A program made the translations under genes and the position numbers. The notes beneath the pieces were generated by a model. The model did not search any database and had not been told where the DNA came from. It worked only from the letters and a program-made list of their open reading frames with translations. This document shows positions 57,567 through 64,000 of a stretch of DNA of 64,000 bases, piece after piece (position 1 is the first letter of the stretch; the number at the start of each line of letters is the position of its first letter). Origin of the DNA: Solirubrobacteraceae bacterium (GTDB lineage: Bacteria; Actinomycetota; Thermoleophilia; Solirubrobacterales; Solirubrobacteraceae); the NCBI GenBank assembly GCA_023230855.1, contig JALNWQ010000007.1:62001-126000 (forward strand). The letters are read 5' to 3'.

Positions 57567-59438
57567 TCACCACGTGTCGACGTGCGACCGCCGCTTGCGC
57601 GGATCGACCAGTCCCGTGTCGCGCGGGTGGGCCGCGTGGTCCGCGGTCCCGAGCGCGGCGGTGATCCACCGACGCGTGTCGACCGGGTCGATGACGTCGT
57701 CGAGCTCGAACCGCGACGCCGACGCCAGGCCCTTGCCCTGCTCGTACGCGGCGTCGACCATCCGGTCGAAGAGCGCCCGACGGTCGGCCGGATCGGTCAC
57801 CGCGTCGAGCTCGGCCCGGAACCCCAGCCGCACCGCGCCCTCCAGGCCCATCGCCCCCATCTCGGCGGTCGGCCACCCGACGGTGGCCAGCGGGGCCTTC
57901 ATGCTGCCGCCGGCCATCGCCATCGCGCCCAGCCCGTACGCCTTGCGCAGCACGACGGTCACCAGCGGCACGGTCAGGTTGGCCCCGACGACGAACAGCC
58001 GGCTCATGTGGCGCACGCTGCCGGTGCGCTCGGCGTCGGGGCCGACCATGAACCCGGGCGTGTCGCACAGCGACACCACCGGCAGCCCGTGCGCGTCGCA
58101 GAGCTGCAGGAACCGGGCGGCCTTGTCCGCGGCGTCGCTGTCGATCGCCCCGCCGAGCCGCCGTGGGTCGTTGGCGACGAGCCCGTGCGGGCGCCCCTCG
58201 ATCCGCACGAGGCCGGTGACGATCGCGGTACCGAACCCGGCCCGCAGCTCGAGCCATCCGTCGACGTCGGCGAGCCCCTCGATCACCGTGCGCACGTCGT
58301 AGGCGCGCACTCGTCGCTCCGGGACCGCCCGGCGCAGCGCCCGTTGGTCCGGGGCCCGCCACGTCGCCAGCGGACCCTGGAAGTACGACAGGTAGCGCCG
58401 GGCGACGGCGGCCGCCTCGACCTCGTCCTCCACGACGACGTCGACGACGCCGTTGGACGCCTGGACGTCGAGCGGACCGACCTCGTCTGGGGTGAACGTG
58501 CCGAGGCCTCCGCCCTCGATCATCGCCGGCCCGCCCATGCCGATCGTCGCGCCCTCCGTCGCGATGATGACGTCGCAGCAGCCCAGCAGCGCGGCGTTGC
58601 CGGCGAAGCAGCGGCCCGAGGCGACGCCGACCAGCGGCACCAGGCCGCTGAGCCGGGCGAGGAGCTGGAACGCCGGGACGTCGAGCGCCGCGCCCTGCAC
58701 GTCGACGTCGCCCGGTCGGCCTCCCCCGCCCTCGGCGAACAGCACCACCGGCAGCCGCCGTCGGCCGGCGACGTCGAGCATCCGGTCCTTCTTGTAGTGG
58801 TTCGTCGCGCCCTGCGTCCCGGCGAACACCGTCGCGTCGTAGGCGAGCACCACCGTGTCGGCCCGGTCGTCGGGGACGACGTCGCCGTTGATCCGGGCGA
58901 CGCCGCAGACGAGCCCGTCGGCCGGCGACCGCTCGATGAGCTCCTCGAGCGGGCGCCGCGACCGCTGCGCCGCGAGCGCGAGCGGGCCGACCTCGACGAA
59001 GGTGCCCGGATCGCAGAGCGCGTCGAGATTCTCGCGGGCGGTCCGCTGCCCGCGGGCGCGACGCCGTGCGACGGCGGCGGGCCGTGCGTCGTCGCGGGTG
59101 ACGGCGTGCCGGGCGTGGACCTCGGCGAGGTCGGGCCGGATCGCGTCGAGGTCGGCGTCGGCGGGCGCGTCGGCCGGCTCGTCCCGCGCGACGTCGGCGA
59201 CGGAGGCGGACGTCCGCAGCGTGCCGAGCGTCTGCCCGGCGGTGACCGCATCGCCCTCCCGCACCGACAGCGACGTCACGGCGCCGGCCCGCTCGGCGAC
59301 GAGGGCGAACTCTGACTTCATCGACTCGACGACGACGATCTCGGTCCCGGCGTCGACGACGTCGCCGACGGCCACCTCGACCCGGAGCACCTGTCCGGTG
59401 ACCGGTGCGGACAGGGGCGATTCCTCGGCGGCGCGCAT
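57567..59438 (-). CDS. Biotin-dependent acyl-CoA carboxylase, biotinyl-carboxyltransferase fusion
   Basis: A 623-residue fusion. Residues 1-75 are a biotinyl/lipoyl domain (LSAPVTGQVLRVEVAVGDVVDAGTEIVVVESMKSEFAL, biotin Lys41; motif ESMKS instead of EAMKM). After a linker, carboxyltransferase beta and alpha halves fill residues 110-623 (ARGQRTARENLDALCDPGTFVEVGPLAL; GIDSDAADKAARFLQLCDAHGLPVVSLCDTPGFMVG; GGSMKAPLATVGWPTAEMGAMGLEGAVRLG). The partner biotin carboxylase is not in this window. Substrate (acetyl-, propionyl- or other acyl-CoA) unknown. ATG 59438 has TAGGGT 7 nt upstream. Confidence 0.92.
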   Translation of the reverse strand: MRAAEESPLSAPVTGQVLRVEVAVGDVVDAGTEIVVVESMKSEFALVAERAGAVTSLSVREGDAVTAGQTLGTLRTSASVADVARDEPADAPADADLDAIRPDLAEVHARHAVTRDDARPAAVARRRARGQRTARENLDALCDPGTFVEVGPLALAAQRSRRPLEELIERSPADGLVCGVARINGDVVPDDRADTVVLAYDATVFAGTQGATNHYKKDRMLDVAGRRRLPVVLFAEGGGGRPGDVDVQGAALDVPAFQLLARLSGLVPLVGVASGRCFAGNAALLGCCDVIIATEGATIGMGGPAMIEGGGLGTFTPDEVGPLDVQASNGVVDVVVEDEVEAAAVARRYLSYFQGPLATWRAPDQRALRRAVPERRVRAYDVRTVIEGLADVDGWLELRAGFGTAIVTGLVRIEGRPHGLVANDPRRLGGAIDSDAADKAARFLQLCDAHGLPVVSLCDTPGFMVGPDAERTGSVRHMSRLFVVGANLTVPLVTVVLRKAYGLGAMAMAGGSMKAPLATVGWPTAEMGAMGLEGAVRLGFRAELDAVTDPADRRALFDRMVDAAYEQGKGLASASRFELDDVIDPVDTRRWITAALGTADHAAHPRDTGLVDPRKRRSHVDTW

Positions 59439-59544
59439 CGCCCGGACCCTACGGTGCCCCGGCTCCGTCGTCGCGCGCGCCGTAGCGGGCCGGGCATCGC
59501 CGTCGTCGGGGGACCACGACGCCGGCACCCCGTACGCTGTGGTC

Positions 59545-60741
59545 GTGGCCCGTCATCGTCTCGGCCTCGTCCTGACCGGCGGGACGATCGGCTCCTCCGG
59601 TCCCGACGACGCGGCCGTCGTGCGCCTGGTGCGGGGGCCCGACGCGCGGGGCATGCCGGGCTGGCTCGCCGGTCCGCTGGCCGGGTTCGGCCCGCACCAG
59701 CTCATGGTCCGCCGCCCCGTCGAGTTGCACTCCGAGGAGATGCGGCCCGCGCACTGGGAGCGCGTCGCCACGGCGTGCCGTGACCTCGTCGCCCGTGGCG
59801 CGCAGGCGATCTGCGTGCTGCACGGGTCCGACACGATGGCCTACACCGCCGCCGCGCTCGCGTACGCGACCGCCGACCTGGCGGTGCCGATCGCCCTGAC
59901 CGGCAGCAACGTGCCACCGGACGTCCCCGACAGCGACGCCCGCCACAACGTCCGCTGCGCGATGGTCGCGCTGCGGACCCTGCCGCCGGGCGCCTACCTC
60001 GTGTTCGCGGGCACGCCGGGAGCCGACGCACCGGTCCACCTGGGGACCCGGGTGCGCAAGGAGCGCGCGTCGGGCACGGCCTTCGTGTCGCCCAACGGCG
60101 GACCGGTCGCGGTCGTCGCCGGCGGGCGGCTGCGCCGCCTGTCGCCGTGGCCGCTGCCCGACCCGTTGCCGGCGGCGGTGCACGCGTCGTCGCGGTTCGA
60201 TCCGCGGGTGCTCGAGCTGTCGGTCCATCCGGGGATGCCGTTCGGGGCGCTCGAGGCGGCGGTCGTCGCGGGCGATCTGCGGGGCGTCGTGCTGCAACTC
60301 TACCCGTGCGCCACCGGGCCGACCGGGGACGACGACGCGTCGGTGAGCCGGTTCGCCCGGTTCGTCACCGATCGCGGCGGCGTCGTCGCCGCGACCGTGG
60401 GGGCGTCGCCGGCGACCGTCGAGTCGTACTACCCGTCGCTGCCGGCGATGACGCGCGCCGGGGTCCGGTTCCTGCCCGGGGTGATGACCCACGCGGCGAC
60501 GGTCAAGCTCATGTGGGCGCTCGCCGTCACCGGTGGGGACGCCGGCGCCGCGCGCGCGCTCCTGTCACGCCAGATCGCCGGAGAGAGCGCCCCGATCCGT
60601 CGCGAGGACGGTCATCCCACCCGGGCGCTCACCGCGGCCTCGAGCGTGCGCCTGCCCCGCACCGGCAGGTCGGCCGGGAACCCGTCGAACGCCGCGGAGG
60701 GCGGCAGCCCGACGACCTCGCAGGCCGCCACCGGCGCCTGA
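59545..60741 (+). CDS. L-asparaginase (type I-like)
   Basis: A 398-residue asparaginase. The nucleophile Thr is in LVLTGGTIGSSG near the N-terminus; HGSDTMAYTAAALAYA carries the second Thr-Asp; TGSNVPPDVPDSDARHN and VMTHAATVKLMWALAVTGGD (catalytic Lys) complete the site. It hydrolyses Asn to Asp and ammonia; glutaminase-type side activity is possible. GTG 59545 has TACGCT 6 nt upstream; GTG 59539 is also in frame. The last 43 codons form an unusual extension that overlaps the convergent formimidoyltransferase gene by 130 nt. Confidence 0.9.
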   Translation: MARHRLGLVLTGGTIGSSGPDDAAVVRLVRGPDARGMPGWLAGPLAGFGPHQLMVRRPVELHSEEMRPAHWERVATACRDLVARGAQAICVLHGSDTMAYTAAALAYATADLAVPIALTGSNVPPDVPDSDARHNVRCAMVALRTLPPGAYLVFAGTPGADAPVHLGTRVRKERASGTAFVSPNGGPVAVVAGGRLRRLSPWPLPDPLPAAVHASSRFDPRVLELSVHPGMPFGALEAAVVAGDLRGVVLQLYPCATGPTGDDDASVSRFARFVTDRGGVVAATVGASPATVESYYPSLPAMTRAGVRFLPGVMTHAATVKLMWALAVTGGDAGAARALLSRQIAGESAPIRREDGHPTRALTAASSVRLPRTGRSAGNPSNAAEGGSPTTSQAATGA

Positions 60742-61616
60742 GCGGCCACCGCGGCGACGAGCCGTGCGAGCGGCACCGCCCGGTGGTCCTCGACGTTGCA
60801 CGACACCTGCGCGATCGGCGTCGGACGGCGGCGATCGGCGTCTCCGGCGAGCCCGTCGGGACGGTCGAGCTCCAAGCCGATCGCCCGCACCCCCGGCAGG
60901 CCGTCGGGGCCGCCTTCGCGGATCCGGGTGGCGATCCGCCGGGCGACGTCGAGGTCGGCGGGCGCGGCGAGCTCGACGTTGAACGCCAGCAGCGGCGGAC
61001 GCGCTCCCACGAGCACGGCGCCCGCGGTGGGGTGCGGACGGTCGGGGCCGAACTCCGGTCGGAGCGGGTCGGGTGCCTCGGACGCGCCGTCGACGGCCTC
61101 CCGGGACGTCGCGTGCCCCGCCCCGGCCGCCATCCGTGCGGTGAGCCCGGCGATCCCGCCGCGGCGCAGCGCCGACCGCGGCCGGCCCCCGGCGAGCGCC
61201 CCGTAGAGCAGGACCGGCAGGCCGAGCCCGCCCAGGCGGTGCGCGACCGCGAGCGCCTCGAGCGACGCCAGGCCGCGGCGGGCGTCGTCGAGGTGCACGA
61301 TCGGGCAGACGTCGAGCGCCCCGACGTGCGGGTGCGTCCCCCGCGGGGTGCGCAGGTCGATCCGCTCGATCGCGACGCGCGCGCCGGCGACGAGGGCGTC
61401 GGTCAGGGCGCCGGGCCGACCGACGAGCGTGTGCACCGCCCGGTGGTGGTCGGGGTCGGCGTGGACGTCGAGCAGCCGCACCGCCCCGCCCCCACCGGCG
61501 ACGTACGCGTCCCCGATCGCCGAGACGACCGCGGGATCACGGCCCTCGCTGACGTTGGGCACGGCGACGAGCAGCCGCGGGTCGTCGGGGTCATGGAGGT
61601 CCACGGGCCTGATCAT
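60612..61616 (-). CDS. Glutamate formimidoyltransferase (FtcD N-terminal type)
   Basis: A 334-residue folate enzyme transferring the formimino group of formiminoglutamate to tetrahydrofolate in histidine breakdown, or acting on formylglutamate. Motifs are VPNVSEGRDPAVVSAIGD, DVHADPDHHRAVHTLVGRPGAL, RGTHPHVGALDVCPIVHLDD, FNVELAAPADLDVARRIATRIREGG and AQVSCNVEDHRAVPLARL. No cyclodeaminase domain is fused. ATG 61616 lies beside the tRNA promoter. The 3' end is antisense to the asparaginase C-terminal extension. Confidence 0.9.
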   Translation of the reverse strand: MIRPVDLHDPDDPRLLVAVPNVSEGRDPAVVSAIGDAYVAGGGGAVRLLDVHADPDHHRAVHTLVGRPGALTDALVAGARVAIERIDLRTPRGTHPHVGALDVCPIVHLDDARRGLASLEALAVAHRLGGLGLPVLLYGALAGGRPRSALRRGGIAGLTARMAAGAGHATSREAVDGASEAPDPLRPEFGPDRPHPTAGAVLVGARPPLLAFNVELAAPADLDVARRIATRIREGGPDGLPGVRAIGLELDRPDGLAGDADRRRPTPIAQVSCNVEDHRAVPLARLVAAVAAQAPVAACEVVGLPPSAAFDGFPADLPVRGRRTLEAAVSARVG

Positions 61617-61617
61617 C

Positions 61618-61623
61618 TACACT
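61618..61623 (+). promoter_or_regulatory. -10 element of tRNA-Met
   Basis: TACACT sits 12 nt upstream of the tRNA 5' end and next to the start codon of the divergent formimidoyltransferase gene. Confidence 0.4.
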
Positions 61624-61635
61624 CTCGCGGCCCCC

Positions 61636-61709
61636 GCCGGAGTAGCTCAGTCGGTTAGAGCAGCGGAATCATAATCCGCGTGTCGGGGGTTCGAGTCCCT
61701 CCTCCGGCA
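61636..61709 (+). tRNA. tRNA-Met (anticodon CAT)
   Basis: A 74-nt cloverleaf. The 7-bp acceptor GCCGGAG/CTCCGGC is perfect; the D arm has AGCTCAG...GAGC; the anticodon stem GCGGA/TCCGC closes loop ATCATAA with anticodon CAT; the T arm is GGGGGTTCGAGTCCCTC. Discriminator A follows; CCA is not encoded. Body features match elongator tRNA-Met rather than tRNA-Ile2 or initiator. Confidence 0.93.
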
Positions 61710-61715
61710 TGATCA

Positions 61716-61741
61716 CGAAGCCGCCCGCCCGGGCGGCTTCG
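61716..61741 (+). terminator. Hairpin terminator of the tRNA gene
   Basis: Perfect 12-bp inverted repeat CGAAGCCGCCCG/CGGGCGGCTTCG starting 7 nt after the tRNA 3' end, with a GTCGTCGTC tail. Confidence 0.65.
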
Positions 61742-61789
61742 TCGTCGTCAGGGCGATCCGGCGCCCCGCCCGCGGTCTACGATCGGCCG

Positions 61790-62152
61790 ATGCGCCGCGC
61801 CCTCGCCCTGCTCCTGCCCCTGGTCCTCATGCTCGGCGTCGCGCCACCCGCGAGCGCGGACCGCGCCCCGACGAAGACCGAGCGCGCCCGGGTGTCGACC
61901 GCGTGGAGCATCCCGGCGCGCTGCCTCGTCATCCGCGTGTCGACGGTGTCGAAGCGGTACGTGTCGGCACGGTTCAACCACGCCCGGTACCGGTCCTGCA
62001 AGCGCTACGCGTCGGACGGGATCGCGATCCTGCGGCTCAGCGGGCGACGTGACGCCCGCGCGCTGTACGCCGGATCGGACTGCCGGGCCCCCTCCGCGCG
62101 CGTCGTCCCCCGCCGGGTGTGGCGCGACCTGACGCGCCGCTACTGCGGCTGA
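61790..62152 (+). CDS. Small secreted protein of unknown function
   Basis: A 120-residue exported protein. The signal peptide is residues 1-24 (RRALALLLPLVLMLGVAPPASA). The mature basic domain holds four Cys (IPARCLVIRVS, YRSCKRY, GSDCRAP, RRYCG at the C-terminus), suggesting two disulfides. No family recognised. ATG 61790 has TACGAT 6 nt upstream, a clean leaderless-type start. Confidence 0.75.
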   Translation: MRRALALLLPLVLMLGVAPPASADRAPTKTERARVSTAWSIPARCLVIRVSTVSKRYVSARFNHARYRSCKRYASDGIAILRLSGRRDARALYAGSDCRAPSARVVPRRVWRDLTRRYCG

Positions 62153-62180
62153 CGGTCACGCCGACACGCCCGGTCGCCCG

Positions 62181-63584
62181 TCAGTCGTCGTAGCCGGGCG
62201 ACGCGACCGCGAGCTTCGTCCGCACCGTGCGCTCCGCCCACGCGAGGAGCTCGTCGTCGCGGTCGTCCAGGTCGCCGGCGCGGATCGCCCGGACGAGCGC
62301 CGCGTCGTCGGCCACCCCGAGCGATCGCAGCGACGCGGCGTGGTCGCGAGCGTCCCGGGCGCTCCGGGGCAGCTGGCGCTCGGCGACGCCCAGCAGGTTC
62401 ACCGCGATCATCCGCTCGTAGCGGGCCCGCGACCCGTCCGTCGCGTCGGGCGGAGCCTCCAGGTGCTCGCGGACGGTGCGGAGGATCTCGGGCACGTCGG
62501 GCCGGTCGTGCGGGGCGTGCGGCGCGACGCCGCCCGCCACCACGTCGTCCGCCGCGCCCGCCCCGTGCGCCACGAGCCGGCGCGCCTCCCCCACGCCCGC
62601 GTCGAGCGCCACGAGCGCGTCCCACTCCTGCTCGCAGGTCCGGCGGCCGATCGCGGCCAGCTCGATCGACCGGGTCGCCCCCGACAGGTGGCGCCCGGCC
62701 TGCATCACCGACAGCGCACCCCAGCGCGCGGTCTGCAGCGCGATCGACCATCCCAGCTCGCGGCGGTCGTAGCGTCGGCCGCCCGCCCGGTGGTACGCGT
62801 CGAGGAGCCGGTCCGCGTCGCCGATGCCACCGACGACGCCGGCCCCGCCGAACCGCCACGCCCGGACGCAGAGCCAGCCCAGGTCGGCGAGCGGGTCGCC
62901 GACGTACGCGAGCTCCCAGTCGAGCACCGCGCGGATGCCGTCCGGCTCGACGAGGAGGTTGCCGACGCGGAAGTCGCCGTGGACGACCGTCGGGGCGCCG
63001 GGGTCGGGACGGTTGCGCTCCAGGCGCCGCAGGACGACCTCGAGCGCCGGGTGCGGCTCGCCGACGCCGTCGAGCAGCGCACGGCAGCCCGCGATCGGGT
63101 CCTGACGCTCCAGGCCCGGGACCGCGTCGACGGGGATCCGGTGGATCGCCGCGAGGATCTCGCCGCACCGCTCCGCGAACCGCTCCCGCACCGGGGCGAC
63201 GCGGTCGTCGCGGACGATCCGCCGACCGGCGGCCTCGCCCGGGACGAGTTCCATGATCAGGCCGCCGGAGCCCAACGGCCCCCCGTCCGTCCACGCGCCG
63301 ACGACGTCGGGCACCGGCACGCCGGCGTCGGCGGCCGCCCGCAGGAGCGCCGCCTCGACCGTCGGCTGCTTCGGCCCGGGATCCCCGGGCGGATCGCGGC
63401 GCAGCACCAGGTCGCGGGCCGCCCCGTCCGGAACGGTCGCCCGCAGCGCCCACAGCTCCCGCGACGCCCCGCCGGTCAGCGGGCGGACGTCGGCGACCGT
63501 CACCCCGTCGCCCAGCGCGTCGGCCAGCGCGGCCCGTAGGGCGTGCGGGGTCGGGGCGTCGTCCGGGGCGGTGTCGTCGTGCAC
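62181..63584 (-). CDS. Aminoglycoside phosphotransferase-family kinase (ACAD10/11-like)
   Basis: A 467-residue APH/ChoK-fold kinase. Features are GVTVADVRPLTGGASRELWAL (nucleotide loop), LVLRRDPPGDPGPKQPTVEAALL, the catalytic loop VVHGDFRVGNLLVEPDGIRAVLDWELAYVGDPLADLGWL (Brenner HGD and DWE), and a C-terminal helical domain of about 120 residues with unknown role. Such proteins in actinobacteria are linked to acyl-CoA/hydroxy-acid metabolism or macrolide resistance rather than aminoglycosides. GTG 63584 is the start. It is divergent from the CRP/FNR-like gene. Confidence 0.85.
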   Translation of the reverse strand: MHDDTAPDDAPTPHALRAALADALGDGVTVADVRPLTGGASRELWALRATVPDGAARDLVLRRDPPGDPGPKQPTVEAALLRAAADAGVPVPDVVGAWTDGGPLGSGGLIMELVPGEAAGRRIVRDDRVAPVRERFAERCGEILAAIHRIPVDAVPGLERQDPIAGCRALLDGVGEPHPALEVVLRRLERNRPDPGAPTVVHGDFRVGNLLVEPDGIRAVLDWELAYVGDPLADLGWLCVRAWRFGGAGVVGGIGDADRLLDAYHRAGGRRYDRRELGWSIALQTARWGALSVMQAGRHLSGATRSIELAAIGRRTCEQEWDALVALDAGVGEARRLVAHGAGAADDVVAGGVAPHAPHDRPDVPEILRTVREHLEAPPDATDGSRARYERMIAVNLLGVAERQLPRSARDARDHAASLRSLGVADDAALVRAIRAGDLDDRDDELLAWAERTVRTKLAVASPGYDD

Positions 63585-63654
63585 GGTGCGGTCCGGCCCG
63601 GGTCGTCGGCGGGCCGCCCGCCCAGCATTCCAGACCGGCGGGACGACCCAGAGC

Positions 63655-63805
63655 CCCTCACCCCCCGACCGGCGTGCACGGTACGCTGGTCGGGCGGTGG
63701 CGACGAACGCGGTCCCGGGATCTCCCTCACCCCCCGACCGGCGTGCACGGTACGCTGGTCGGGCGGTGGCGACGAACGCGGTCCCGGGATCTCCCTCACC
63801 CCCCG
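63655..63805. repeat. 69-bp tandem repeat (two full copies plus a partial third)
   Basis: Copies begin at 63655, 63724 and 63793 (the last one only about 13 bp). Copies 1 and 2 are identical over the 69-bp unit. Each carries the -10-like TACGCT and the GTG start with the first codons of the CRP/FNR-like gene. The period is exactly 23 codons. Confidence 0.9.
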
Positions 63806-64000
63806 TCGCCGGACGGACGTTCCTCGACGCCCTCGACGACGAGCAGCGCCGCGAGCTGCGGCGGCGCGCGACGCCCCGCCGGTTCCCGCGCGGCGGGGCG
63901 CTCGCCCACGCCGGCCAGGTCGGGGACCGCGTCCTCGTCATCACCGACGGGCACGTCAAGCTCACCCGGATCACGCCCGAGGGCCGCGAGGTGCTGCTCG
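63766..64000 (+). CDS. CRP/FNR-family transcriptional regulator, N-terminal part
   Basis: The window ends inside this gene. The visible 78 codons encode the cNMP-binding domain start (FLDALDDEQRRELRRRATPRRFPRGGALAHAGQVGDRVLVITDGHVKLTRITPEGREVLL), a standard CRP/FNR N-terminal beta-roll. The HTH lies beyond the edge. GTG 63766 is the start in repeat copy 2; GTG 63697 in copy 1 is in frame and would add a 23-residue duplicate of the N-terminus. It is divergent from the phosphotransferase gene. Confidence 0.85.
   Translation, partial: MATNAVPGSPSPPVAGRTFLDALDDEQRRELRRRATPRRFPRGGALAHAGQVGDRVLVITDGHVKLTRITPEGREVLL

Noticed and set aside
55524..59315. Plus-strand open frame of over 1200 codons
   Set aside because: Only the TetR part is real and in a different reading frame; the remainder is antisense to the LLM and carboxyltransferase genes.
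63655..63805. CRISPR-like array
   Set aside because: The repeats are directly contiguous without variable spacers, and the unit contains a gene start; no cas genes are present.

Overview
The window reads as chromosome from a very GC-rich actinobacterium. Three things support this: an extreme G/C bias at third codon positions, many GTG starts, and actinobacterial families (DUF3159 membrane protein, F420-type LLM oxidoreductases, MurT/GatD, ECF42 sigma factor with a DGPF/YCII partner). A deep-branching actinobacterium such as class Thermoleophilia (Solirubrobacterales/Patulibacter-like) is my inference; there is no rRNA here to prove it. A striking shared trait is a TANNNT hexamer 6-8 nt before many start codons, which suggests widespread leaderless transcription.

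Layout. 1-4.3 kb: lysine/DAP genes dapC (cut by the left edge) and dapE, then hflX and dut. 4.4-8.4 kb: a compact minus-strand cell-wall operon (diacylglycerol-kinase-like, murT, a methyltransferase, gatD). 8.5-15.5 kb: cyclophilin lipoprotein, GNAT, a membrane protein, a metallophosphoesterase with an apparent CTG start, mscL, a J-domain protein, a 28-aa membrane peptide, a deoxyribosyltransferase-like protein, DUF3159, and a c-di-AMP riboswitch leading an NlpC/P60 cell-wall hydrolase. 15.6-24.4 kb: a long acyl-CoA dehydrogenase, a siderophore-interacting flavoprotein, a Baeyer-Villiger-like monooxygenase, an ABC-2 exporter, ilvA and a second flavoprotein. 24.5-34.2 kb: SelO, SUFU-domain and VOC proteins, two secreted proteins, an SDR, RecQ and an MpaB/Lcp-type oxygenase.

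34.4-39.5 kb is accessory in character: an ECF42/DGPF pair, a RelBE-type toxin-antitoxin (TA) module and a TacAT-type module, each with a palindromic operator at the antitoxin start, then GST and VOC genes, a decaying ORF and a truncated AbrB antitoxin remnant. 39.4-50.1 kb holds RibD-like reductases, an LLM oxidoreductase, YchJ- and PhnA-like zinc proteins, a periplasmic-binding/coiled-coil fusion, two paralogous arrestin-like proteins, a serine hydrolase and a TetR/MFS pair.

50.2-52.3 kb is an alkylation-repair operon: an Ada-AlkA fusion followed by an alkyltransferase-like protein whose catalytic Cys is Gly. 52.3-59.4 kb carries two flavoproteins, a TetR regulator with a clear operator, an LLM oxidoreductase and a biotinyl-carboxyltransferase fusion. 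59.5-64 kb has asparaginase, glutamate formimidoyltransferase overlapping it tail-to-tail by 130 nt, tRNA-Met(CAT), a small secreted protein, a phosphotransferase, and a CRP/FNR regulator (cut by the right edge) whose promoter and first codons are tandemly duplicated in a 69-bp repeat.
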